Assembly: GCA_024687745.1 (NCBI GenBank) | Contig: JAILEM010000136.1 | Location: 18,328-82,327 of the forward strand | Reading direction: 5' to 3' | DNA length: 64,000 nt | Origin: Lachnospiraceae bacterium | GTDB taxonomy: Bacteria > Bacillota > Clostridia > Lachnospirales > Lachnospiraceae | Part shown: positions 25,482 to 33,743 of the stretch, piece by piece | Numbering within the stretch: position 1 is the stretch's first letter | Layout of the letters: the number at the start of each line of letters is the position of its first letter | The notes under the pieces: generated by a model | The model's input: only the letters and a program-made list of their open reading frames with translations | Databases searched by the model: none | Told to the model about the DNA's origin: nothing | Translations under genes and position numbers: made by a program

Positions 25482-26766
25482 TGTTGGGAAGTCTACTCTT
25501 TTTAATGCCTTAGCCGGTTCAAGGATCAGTATCGTAAAGGATACACCCGGAATAACAAGGGACAGGATATATGCAGAGGTCTCCTGGCTTGATCATAACT
25601 TTACCCTGATCGATACGGGAGGTATCGAGCCGGACAGCTCGGATGTCATACTTTCGCAGATGAGAGATCAGGCCCGGCTTGCAATAGATAATGCCGATGT
25701 CATCATTTTTATGACAGATGTAAGACAGGGGCTTAACGATTCCGACCAGAAGGTCGCAGATATGTTAAGGCGGTCAAGAAAACCTGTCGTACTTGCAGTC
25801 AACAAGGTAGATGATATAAAAAAATTCGGCAATGATGTTTATGAATTCTATAATCTCGGGATAGGAGAGCCCTACCCCATATCCTCATCAAACAGGATGG
25901 GGCTTGGAGATATGCTCGATGAGGTTACGGCCCATTTTCCGAAGGATACGGAAAATGAAGAGGAGGATGAAAGACCAAGGATCGCGGTAATAGGAAAACC
26001 TAATGTGGGGAAATCATCCATCATAAACAGACTGATAGGGGAGAACAGGGTAATAGTATCGGATATTCCCGGAACCACACGGGATGCAGTTGATACTTAT
26101 GTTATACATAATGACAGGGAATACATTTTTATAGACACTGCAGGTTTGCGCAGAAAAAAGAACGTAAAGGAAGACCTTGAGCACTATATGGTATTAAGGA
26201 CTGTAGCCGCAGTTGAAAGAGCCGATATCTCCGTGCTCGTTATCGATGCTACGGAAGGCGTTACGGAACAGGACGCAAAGATTGCGGGTATAGCCCATGA
26301 TGCCGGAAAAGGTGTCATCATAGCCGTAAATAAATGGGATGCTGTCGAAAAGAATGATAAGACAGTCTATGAGTATGAAAAGAAGATAAGGAATACCCTT
26401 TCATTCATGCCCTATGCCGAAATAATATTCATCTCTGCCTCAACCGGACAGAGGATGAATAAATTATACGAGCTTATAGACACGGTCGTATCCAATAATT
26501 CCATGAGGATACAGACAGGAGTCCTCAATGAGATAATGACAGAGGCCGTAGCTCTAAACCAGCCTCCCACGGATAAGGGGAAGAGGCTTAAGCTTTTCTA
26601 TATGACCCAGGTGGCAGTCAAGCCGCCTACTTTTGTTATCTTTGTAAATGACAGGGAGCTTATGCATTTTTCCTATACGAGATATATCGAGAATAAGATA
26701 AGGGAGGCCTTTATCTTTAAGGGGACGCCCTTAAAATTTATAATAAGAGAGAGAGGGGAAAAGTAA
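25444..26766 (+). CDS. der: Ribosome biogenesis GTPase Der (EngA)
   Basis: A 440-aa double-GTPase needed for 50S subunit assembly. Two G domains are visible. The first has GRPNVGKSTLFN, DTPGITRD, DTGG and NKVD; the second has GKPNVGKSSIIN, DIPGTTRDA, DTAGL and NKWD. A KH-like C-terminal domain (about residues 350-440) follows. GGAGAAGTG precedes the start. The gene overlaps the DUF512 gene and is followed 5 nt later by plsY. Confidence 0.97.
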   Translation: MSRPIVAIVGRPNVGKSTLFNALAGSRISIVKDTPGITRDRIYAEVSWLDHNFTLIDTGGIEPDSSDVILSQMRDQARLAIDNADVIIFMTDVRQGLNDSDQKVADMLRRSRKPVVLAVNKVDDIKKFGNDVYEFYNLGIGEPYPISSSNRMGLGDMLDEVTAHFPKDTENEEEDERPRIAVIGKPNVGKSSIINRLIGENRVIVSDIPGTTRDAVDTYVIHNDREYIFIDTAGLRRKKNVKEDLEHYMVLRTVAAVERADISVLVIDATEGVTEQDAKIAGIAHDAGKGVIIAVNKWDAVEKNDKTVYEYEKKIRNTLSFMPYAEIIFISASTGQRMNKLYELIDTVVSNNSMRIQTGVLNEIMTEAVALNQPPTDKGKRLKLFYMTQVAVKPPTFVIFVNDRELMHFSYTRYIENKIREAFIFKGTPLKFIIRERGEK

Positions 26767-26771
26767 CAACG

Positions 26772-27458
26772 ATGGTCAGGTTGATCTGTATTTTGATCGG
26801 ATATGCCTGCGGGCTTATACAGACCGGGTATATCGTCGGAAAAATAAAGGGTGTTGATATAAGGCAGCATGGCAGTAAAAATGCCGGTACCACCAATATA
26901 TTAAGGACGATGGGACTTAAATACGCTCTGATAGTTTTTGCGGGAGACGTTTTAAAATGCGGACTGGCTATACTGATAGTCCATTTTATGTTTAAGGGAA
27001 GTTATTCCGACATCCTGCCGTTACTTAAGGTATATGCCGCAGCCGGAACGATAATCGGGCACAATTATCCTTTTTATATGAATTTCAGAGGCGGAAAGGG
27101 GATCGCAGCAACCGCGGGTCTTGTTTTCTTCACATTTGGTCCGATAATGACCTGTCTGGGGTTGATAACCTTTTTCGGTCTGTTCTTTATCACACATTAT
27201 GTATCTTTGGGCTCTGTATGTGTATATATCGGAATAATAATCGAGGGACTTATACTGAGCCATAACGGGTATTTTGGTGAGGCAATAGCCACAACCCATT
27301 TTGCCGAATTCAATATCCTGTTATTTCTTCTGGCATGTATGGCCTGGTGGAGACATAAGGAAAATATCAAAAATCTCATTAAGGGGACTGAGAGAAAGAC
27401 CTATCTTAAGGGGAAACCGGAGATAGATGTTGATAAAAAGGAGAAGCAAAATGGCTAA
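26772..27458 (+). CDS. plsY: Acyl-phosphate:glycerol-3-phosphate acyltransferase
   Basis: A 228-aa integral membrane enzyme with about five helices, which acylates glycerol-3-phosphate from acyl-phosphate in phospholipid synthesis. Motif 1 is GSKNAGTTNILR, motif 2 GHNYPFYMNFRGGKGIAAT, and motif 3 contains the C-terminal W-x-HKENIKNL segment. It overlaps gpsA by 8 nt, so the enzyme that makes its substrate is co-translated. Confidence 0.95.
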   Translation: MVRLICILIGYACGLIQTGYIVGKIKGVDIRQHGSKNAGTTNILRTMGLKYALIVFAGDVLKCGLAILIVHFMFKGSYSDILPLLKVYAAAGTIIGHNYPFYMNFRGGKGIAATAGLVFFTFGPIMTCLGLITFFGLFFITHYVSLGSVCVYIGIIIEGLILSHNGYFGEAIATTHFAEFNILLFLLACMAWWRHKENIKNLIKGTERKTYLKGKPEIDVDKKEKQNG

Positions 27459-28458
27459 GATAGGAATAATAGGTGCAGGAAGCTGGGGTACCGCTTTGTC
27501 ACTGGTACTTAATGATAATGACCATGAGGTCACTGTCTGGTCTGTTCTCGAGGCCGAGATAGAGATGCTCAACAGGGAACATGAACATAAGGACAAGCTT
27601 CCGGGAGTAATGATACCCGAAAGTATCACATTTACAACAGATCTGAAGCTTACCTGTAACGATAAGGATCTTCTTGTTCTTGCCGTACCTTCACCCTTTA
27701 CAAGAAGCACCGCACATATGATGTCTGACAAGGTAAAGGACAACCAGCTCATATTAAGCGTGGCTAAAGGAATCGAAGAAGATACCTTAGACAGATTATC
27801 GGAAATAATCAAAGAAGAGATACCCAACGCAGCCGTTGCCGTCATGTCAGGTCCGTCACATGCGGAAGAGGTCAGCAGAAAGATACCGACGACCTGTGTT
27901 GTCGGAGCGGAAGATAAAAATACCGCAGAATACATCCAGGATCTTTTTATGAATCCCAATTTCAGGGTTTATACAAGTCCGGATATACTGGGTATAGAGC
28001 TTGGAGGAGCACTAAAAAACGTAGTGGCTCTTGCGGCTGGGGTAGCTGACGGACTCGGGTATGGTGACAATACCAAGGCTGCTCTGATCACAAGAGGAAT
28101 AGCCGAGATCACAAGATTGGGAATTAAAATGGGGGCCAATATAAAGACCTTTGCCGGGCTTACCGGTATCGGCGATCTTATAGTCACCTGCGCAAGTATG
28201 CATTCGAGAAACAGACGAGCCGGTATACTGATCGGTCAGGGTAAGACCATGCAGGAAGCCATGGATGAAGTGAAAATGGTAGTGGAAGGTGTTTATTCCG
28301 CCAAGGCGGCGCTTGCCCTTTCAAAAAAATATGATGTTAAAATGCCCATAATAGAGCAGGTCAATCTTGTCCTGTTTTCGGATAAACCGGCCAAGGAAGC
28401 CGTAAAGGACCTTATGCAGAGGGATAAGACAGATGAGATAACCTGGGAGGGATATTGA
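27451..28458 (+). CDS. gpsA: Glycerol-3-phosphate dehydrogenase [NAD(P)+]
   Basis: A 335-aa enzyme that reduces dihydroxyacetone phosphate to sn-glycerol-3-phosphate for lipid synthesis. The N-terminal Rossmann motif is GIIGAGSWGTAL. The catalytic region contains LGGALKNVVALAAGVADGLGYGDNTKAA, cited here as ALKNVVALAAG and GYGDNTKAA, plus GLTGIGDLIVTC and SRNRRAG. The frame is open from 27427, but AAAAGGAG precedes the ATG at 27451. Confidence 0.97.
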   Translation: MAKIGIIGAGSWGTALSLVLNDNDHEVTVWSVLEAEIEMLNREHEHKDKLPGVMIPESITFTTDLKLTCNDKDLLVLAVPSPFTRSTAHMMSDKVKDNQLILSVAKGIEEDTLDRLSEIIKEEIPNAAVAVMSGPSHAEEVSRKIPTTCVVGAEDKNTAEYIQDLFMNPNFRVYTSPDILGIELGGALKNVVALAAGVADGLGYGDNTKAALITRGIAEITRLGIKMGANIKTFAGLTGIGDLIVTCASMHSRNRRAGILIGQGKTMQEAMDEVKMVVEGVYSAKAALALSKKYDVKMPIIEQVNLVLFSDKPAKEAVKDLMQRDKTDEITWEGY

Positions 28459-29276
28459 TGGATTTTACCAAGGACGGATTCAAAAGTACAAGTACCTATA
28501 TTGCGTCAGAAGAACTGATGAGTGCGGTGAATGTGGCAAGAGCACTTGAAAAGCCGTTACTCATAAAGGGAGAGCCGGGAACCGGAAAGACAATGCTTGC
28601 CAAAGCCATTTCCGAATCGCTTGGGATGGAAATGATACCCTGGAACATAAAGTCCACGACCAAGGCTCAGGACGGTCTTTATATGTATGATACCATACAG
28701 AGACTTTACGACGGACAGTTCGGGGAAGAAGGTGTGGATGATATCAAAAGATATATAAAGCTTGGAAGACTCGGAGAAGCCTTCACAAGAGAAGAACAGG
28801 TCGTACTCCTTATAGATGAGATAGACAAGGCCGATCTTGAATTCCCCAATGATCTGTTATGGGAGCTTGACAGGATGGAGTTCTATATTCATGAGACAAA
28901 GGAAACCATAAAGGCAAAGCACAGGCCTATAGTGATAATCACAAGCAATGCAGAGAAGGAGCTTCCGGATGCCTTTTTGAGACGCTGTATATTTCATTAT
29001 ATCGAATTTCCCGACAGGGAGCTCATGAAGGAGATCGTTCATGCCCACTTTGAAAATGTCGAGGATAATCTTCTCAACAATGCATTAACGGCATTCTATG
29101 ATATAAGGGATATGAGAGAGATAAAGAAAAAGCCTTCCACCTCCGAGCTTATCGACTGGATAAGAGCTTTGATGTTAGGCGGTATACCTGCGGAAAAGAT
29201 AGTAAAAGAGCTTCCGTTTGCAGGTACGATAATCAAAAAGGACGAAGACTTAGAAGCAGTTAAGCACAGGACATAG
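28458..29276 (+). CDS. MoxR-type AAA+ ATPase
   Basis: A 272-aa AAA+ ATPase of the MoxR group. Walker A is GEPGTGKT (about residue 39), Walker B is LLIDEIDKAD, with sensor 1 around VIITSNAEKELPDAF and Arg finger FLRRC. MoxR proteins act as chaperones that insert cofactors or remodel complexes, usually with a VWA-domain partner, which is the next gene. The start overlaps the gpsA stop (TGATG) behind GGGAGGG, so it appears translationally coupled to lipid-synthesis genes, although functionally it belongs with the VWA gene. Confidence 0.9.
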   Translation: MDFTKDGFKSTSTYIASEELMSAVNVARALEKPLLIKGEPGTGKTMLAKAISESLGMEMIPWNIKSTTKAQDGLYMYDTIQRLYDGQFGEEGVDDIKRYIKLGRLGEAFTREEQVVLLIDEIDKADLEFPNDLLWELDRMEFYIHETKETIKAKHRPIVIITSNAEKELPDAFLRRCIFHYIEFPDRELMKEIVHAHFENVEDNLLNNALTAFYDIRDMREIKKKPSTSELIDWIRALMLGGIPAEKIVKELPFAGTIIKKDEDLEAVKHRT

Positions 29277-29279
29277 AAA

Positions 29280-30491
29280 ATGTTTACCGACTATTTTTAT
29301 TTTCTCAAAAATAAAGGAATGGATATTTCCCTCAGCGAGTGGCTCTCACTTATAGATGCACTCGATAAGGGTCTGTGCGCTTCAGGCATTACCGGGTTTT
29401 ATTATCTGTCCCGAATGATACTCCTAAAGAGTGAAAATGAATTTGACAGATATGATGCCCTTTTTGAGGAATATTTTAAGGGTATACACAGGGATGAATA
29501 TGACGATATCTCCGACCAGATGAAAAAATGGCTGGATAAATCGGATTTTGCCAAGGCTGCAAGAGAAATGGAGGAAGCAAAAACATTTATAGACGGCGAG
29601 GCAAACCCCATAGATAACGAGGAGGTCCTCGAAAAATTCAGGGAAAGACAAAAGGAACAGGACAGCGAGCATAACGGAGGAAACCAGTGGATAGGAACTA
29701 TGGGCAATTCTTCCTTCGGAAATCTCGGCGGACATATGGGTGGCGTAAGGATAGGGGGTACTACGGGTTACCAGTCGGCCTTTCAGGTCATCGGGGAAAG
29801 AAAATTCAGGGATTTCAGAAATGACAGGGTCCTTGATAACAGGCAGTTCATGGTCGCGTTGAGAAAGCTCAGGCAGTATTCAACAAGACTTGATATCCCC
29901 AAAAGCGAACTGGATATTGATGAAACCATAAACAAAACCTGTAATAACGGCGGATACCTCAGCATTGAAATGATGAGGCCGAGAAAGAATACGGTCAAGC
30001 TCCTTTTGCTGATGGATTCCGGAGGGACGATGATTCCCTACAGTAATCTGTTGAATGAACTGTTTCAGTCGGTGAATAAATCCAACCATTTCAAGGATGT
30101 TAAGACGTATTATTTTCATAACTGCATATATGCAAGATTATACAACACACCGGAATGTGAAAATGGCGACTGGATAGAGACCGAATGGATATTTAAGAAT
30201 TTGGATGACAATTATAAGGTCATAATAGTCGGGGATGCCGCAATGGCACCTGAGGAGCTTTATTCCACAACAGGTAACTACAGGGGCCCAAATGACGGAC
30301 TTTCAGGTTATGAATGGCTCAATCTCATGAAAAAACATTTTAAAAAGATCATATGGCTCAATCCCAAGATGGCTCCGGGGCATGCGCCGTGGAGAGAGGC
30401 TGAAACCGCTGTAAAGGGCATCTTTAAGATGAACAGGCTTACGGTAGACGGACTAAAGGATGGAATGAAATATCTTATGCAGGCAAAGTGA
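29280..30491 (+). CDS. CoxE-like VWA-domain protein
   Basis: A 403-aa partner of the MoxR ATPase. The N-terminal half is helical and charged, then a Gly-rich stretch (SFGNLGGHMGGVRIGG) leads into a C-terminal von Willebrand A domain of the CoxE type. The metal-site loop is LLMDSGGTM, a D-x-G-x-T version of the usual D-x-S-x-S, so metal binding may be altered; D-x-G is common in CoxE-like proteins. VGDAAMAPEELYS and MKKHFKKIIWLNP are recognisable later VWA strands. It starts 3 nt after moxR with only a weak ribosome binding site, implying coupled translation. Confidence 0.85.
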   Translation: MFTDYFYFLKNKGMDISLSEWLSLIDALDKGLCASGITGFYYLSRMILLKSENEFDRYDALFEEYFKGIHRDEYDDISDQMKKWLDKSDFAKAAREMEEAKTFIDGEANPIDNEEVLEKFRERQKEQDSEHNGGNQWIGTMGNSSFGNLGGHMGGVRIGGTTGYQSAFQVIGERKFRDFRNDRVLDNRQFMVALRKLRQYSTRLDIPKSELDIDETINKTCNNGGYLSIEMMRPRKNTVKLLLLMDSGGTMIPYSNLLNELFQSVNKSNHFKDVKTYYFHNCIYARLYNTPECENGDWIETEWIFKNLDDNYKVIIVGDAAMAPEELYSTTGNYRGPNDGLSGYEWLNLMKKHFKKIIWLNPKMAPGHAPWREAETAVKGIFKMNRLTVDGLKDGMKYLMQAK

Positions 30492-30500
30492 GGTATGAAG

Positions 30501-31553
30501 ATGTACAAGATAATGATCATCGATGATAATATGACAAACCTGATAATGGCAAAGAAGGTTCTCGAAGATATATATGAAATAGTCCCGATGTCCACGGGTA
30601 CCATGGCATTGCAGTTTCTGAGGGAAATGCCCGATCTTCCTGACATTATAATGCTGGATATAGACATGCCCGATATAAACGGATTTTTCGTGCTCTCAGA
30701 AATAAAAAACACTCCAAGGCTTATGAACATACCAGTCATCTTTCTGACGGCCCATTCCGATCCAACGACAGAGATCGAGGGTTATAATCTTGGCGCCTGT
30801 GATTATATAACCAAGCCTTATACCACCTCCATACTCAGAAAGAGGATAGATCTTCATGTCCAGATGATAGAGCAGGACAGAAGGCTCAGAAAATATAATG
30901 ATTCTCTCTCAAAGACCTTAAATGAGAAGATCCATAACATAGTGGAGCTTGAATTTGCCATAGTTGAAATGTTCATGTCCCTCATGTCAAGCAGATCGGT
31001 ACTTGTTTCCGATCATTGCGAGAGGGTTTCGAAGTATATGGATCTGTTCTTAAATGCCCTTATAGAGCAGGGAGACAGGCAGATCAACAATGATGATCTC
31101 AAGATCATCATATATGCGTCCAAAATGCATGATCTTGGGAAAATGTGCATGCCGGACCGCTGTCTTGCAAACCTTGGGGATCTGACCCTTATGGAAAAGG
31201 AATATAATCATGCCCACACGGTGCTTGGAGCAGAGGCTGTAAAACGGGTCATCGATGCCATCTCAGGCAACCAGTTCCTCGCCTATACATATAACATGTG
31301 CAGATCCCATCATGAAAGGTGGGACGGTAAGGGTTATCCCGACGGTCTGATGTCCACAAACATTCCTCATGTGGCAAGGATACTTGCAATTGTTAACAGC
31401 TATGACAATTTCAGGCACGATAATGACGGTCAGGAGCCTCTTAGTCATGAGCAGGCTATGAACAGGATCAAGCTTTGGGCAGGAACACATTTTGATCCGG
31501 ATCTCGTTGATGTATTTCTTACGATCAATGAAGAGATAAAGAATCTTTTGTAG
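30501..31553 (+). CDS. Response regulator with HD-GYP-type output domain
   Basis: About 350 aa. An N-terminal receiver domain (residues 1-120) has the acidic pocket IIDD, the phospho-acceptor Asp53 (IMLDIDMPDINGF) and Lys in ITKPY. A coiled linker leads to an HD-GYP domain. Its HD pair is at about residues 210-211 (ASKMHDLGKM), with HHERWDGKGYPDGL carrying the GYP motif at about 278-280. Such proteins are candidate cyclic-di-GMP phosphodiesterases switched by phosphorylation. An ATG at 30495 is in frame, but GTGAGG is better spaced to 30501. Two hybrid kinases follow directly. Confidence 0.9.
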   Translation: MYKIMIIDDNMTNLIMAKKVLEDIYEIVPMSTGTMALQFLREMPDLPDIIMLDIDMPDINGFFVLSEIKNTPRLMNIPVIFLTAHSDPTTEIEGYNLGACDYITKPYTTSILRKRIDLHVQMIEQDRRLRKYNDSLSKTLNEKIHNIVELEFAIVEMFMSLMSSRSVLVSDHCERVSKYMDLFLNALIEQGDRQINNDDLKIIIYASKMHDLGKMCMPDRCLANLGDLTLMEKEYNHAHTVLGAEAVKRVIDAISGNQFLAYTYNMCRSHHERWDGKGYPDGLMSTNIPHVARILAIVNSYDNFRHDNDGQEPLSHEQAMNRIKLWAGTHFDPDLVDVFLTINEEIKNLL

Positions 31554-31569
31554 AACAGGTAACAGGTAT

Positions 31570-33693
31570 ATGCAGGAGAGTTTGAAGAAATTTCAGTCTA
31601 AATATTTCAGCAGGGATCTGGATATAGAACTGCGTGTATTTAACATTACCCATATTCTGATGGGCTTTTCCACACTTATATTCATACTGCTCGTATTTCT
31701 GGTCGTTGATAATGACCGTACGATCGGGATGATCTTTTGCGTGGGAGCCTTTTCTTTTTTCACCTTCTATGAGGCTAACAGGACAAGACATTACGTTGCC
31801 TGCGCGATAGCGATGTCCTGCGTCATGAATCTTGTAATGCTTCCGATCATCTATTTTTCTTATAATAAGCAGCTTTGTACGATAGCTATATATTTCCTTT
31901 TCGGACTCATCTACAATAATCTGGTCATACCCAAAAAGTATTCAACACCTATATCTGTCATTGATGTCCTGGCATATCTTCTGGTAATTTATGCAGGAAA
32001 CAGATATCTTGAATACGGACCTGCTTCTGCCACGACTGACTTTGCAAAATCAGGTGATTATATCATAGCTCTTATCGCAAGTGGATTTGTCGTGCTCGTT
32101 TCGGGCTTTGTCATCAGATACAAGAAGAGACTTTTGAATAACGAGATCAATAATTTTAACAGACTTTATGAGGATGTCATCGAAGCGGGTAAGGTTCAGG
32201 ATACATTTCTTGTAAACATGTCCCATGAGATAAGGACACCGATGAACTCAATCATGGGAAATACCCAGCTTTTGCTTGATAAGGAGCTTGACGACGAGGT
32301 CAAAAACAATCTGTATGGCATCTATAATTCCTGCAATGTTCTCCTTTCGCTCACAAATGAGATAATGGATCTCTCAAAGACCAACGAAAGCGAGATAGTA
32401 CTTTATAACAGCAGATATGATATAGGCGAGCTTCTCACCGAGATCGTCAGCATGATATCCGTAAGACTGACTGATTCTGATGTGGAGTTTATAGTAAAGA
32501 TAGAAAGTGACATTCCCAGATATCTCTATTCCGATTCGGGGAAGCTAAGGCAGGTTTTTATAAATATCCTCAATAATGCCATCAAGAATACGGATAAGGG
32601 CTCCATAACGATGTCTGTCGGATGTGAATATAAGAGAAATAATGAGATAAATCTTTTGTTTGACGTTACGGATACCGGCAAGGGTATAGATAAGACCGAT
32701 CTGGATGAGCTTTCAGGTATAGTTGAAGAAGCCAAGGATGATAAAAGGTATAAGGACAGTGTCTCAATGGAATATGCGGGCATCAGTCTTACCCTTTGTA
32801 AGGATATACTTGATAAGCTGGATGGGATAATAAAGGTAAACAGCGAATACGGTGACGGGACAACGGTATTCACCTCTATTCCCCAACAGATAGATTCCAC
32901 CGAAAAGGTCGTTGAGATAAGGGAACCCGAAAAAATAAATGTTCTCATCTATGAAAACGGGATCCAGAAATCGATGCATTTAGACGGCATAATAAAGAGC
33001 CTGAGACTAAAGAGCTATGTGGCAAGCACCAATTCGGTATTCTTATCAGAGATAAGGTCAGATGATTATACCCATGTATTTATCTCAAATGAAAATTATA
33101 TAGAAAACATCGATGCGATAAAAAAGAATACAGGCAGAAAAGAGCTGATAGTCATATCTGACATTTCAGAGCTGCCGTCTCTAAATGATAATATCCATGC
33201 ATTGATGAGGCCTGTTCAGCTTATCAATGTTTCGGCATTATTAAACGGAGAAACGGATGCGCTTACCCGCAATAAGGCGGAAGATAAAAAGGTCATCATG
33301 CCTCAGGCAAATGTCCTTGTCGTGGATGATAATCTCACAAATCTCATGGTTGCCGCAAATCTTCTTAAAAAATACAGGATAAGTGTAACAACTGCTTTGT
33401 CGGGTAAGGAGGCTTTGGCACTTATCAGGGAAAATGATTACGACCTGATCTTTCTTGATTACATGATGCCGGACATGGACGGTGTGGATACCCTGTATGC
33501 GATAAGGATGCTTCCGGATCTTAAATACAGGGAGGTACCTGTCATAGCACTTACTGCAAATGTTGTAAGCGGGGCAAGAGAGATGTTCTTTCGAAACGGT
33601 TTCGATGATTTCATCGCAAAGCCCATAGATATTAATATACTTGAAAACTGTCTGAAGAATTTTATACCAAAGGAAATGCAGGAAGCAGTCTGA
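31570..33693 (+). CDS. Hybrid sensor histidine kinase with a pseudo-receiver and a receiver domain
   Basis: A 707-aa membrane kinase. About six membrane helices (residues 25-190) form the sensor region, without a recognised extracellular domain. The HisKA domain has His219 in NMSHEIRTPMNS. The ATPase domain has the N-box ILNNAIKNT and DVTDTGKGI. Residues about 455-560 look like a receiver fold lacking the conserved Asp (pseudo-receiver). The C-terminal receiver is complete, with VVDDNLTN, Asp630 in LDYMMPDMDG, and Lys in AKPID. It probably signals to the adjacent HD-GYP regulator or through the HPt domain of the next kinase. Confidence 0.9.
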   Translation: MQESLKKFQSKYFSRDLDIELRVFNITHILMGFSTLIFILLVFLVVDNDRTIGMIFCVGAFSFFTFYEANRTRHYVACAIAMSCVMNLVMLPIIYFSYNKQLCTIAIYFLFGLIYNNLVIPKKYSTPISVIDVLAYLLVIYAGNRYLEYGPASATTDFAKSGDYIIALIASGFVVLVSGFVIRYKKRLLNNEINNFNRLYEDVIEAGKVQDTFLVNMSHEIRTPMNSIMGNTQLLLDKELDDEVKNNLYGIYNSCNVLLSLTNEIMDLSKTNESEIVLYNSRYDIGELLTEIVSMISVRLTDSDVEFIVKIESDIPRYLYSDSGKLRQVFINILNNAIKNTDKGSITMSVGCEYKRNNEINLLFDVTDTGKGIDKTDLDELSGIVEEAKDDKRYKDSVSMEYAGISLTLCKDILDKLDGIIKVNSEYGDGTTVFTSIPQQIDSTEKVVEIREPEKINVLIYENGIQKSMHLDGIIKSLRLKSYVASTNSVFLSEIRSDDYTHVFISNENYIENIDAIKKNTGRKELIVISDISELPSLNDNIHALMRPVQLINVSALLNGETDALTRNKAEDKKVIMPQANVLVVDDNLTNLMVAANLLKKYRISVTTALSGKEALALIRENDYDLIFLDYMMPDMDGVDTLYAIRMLPDLKYREVPVIALTANVVSGAREMFFRNGFDDFIAKPIDINILENCLKNFIPKEMQEAV

Positions 33694-33743
33694 TCTGTTA
33701 ATGCGAAATACATTGAAGTCACATTAAGGGTGTAGATAAGAAG

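Noticed and set aside
27321..27959. 212-aa minus-strand open frame
   Set aside because: Antisense to plsY/gpsA, which are unmistakable; low-complexity Ser-rich translation with no ribosome binding site.
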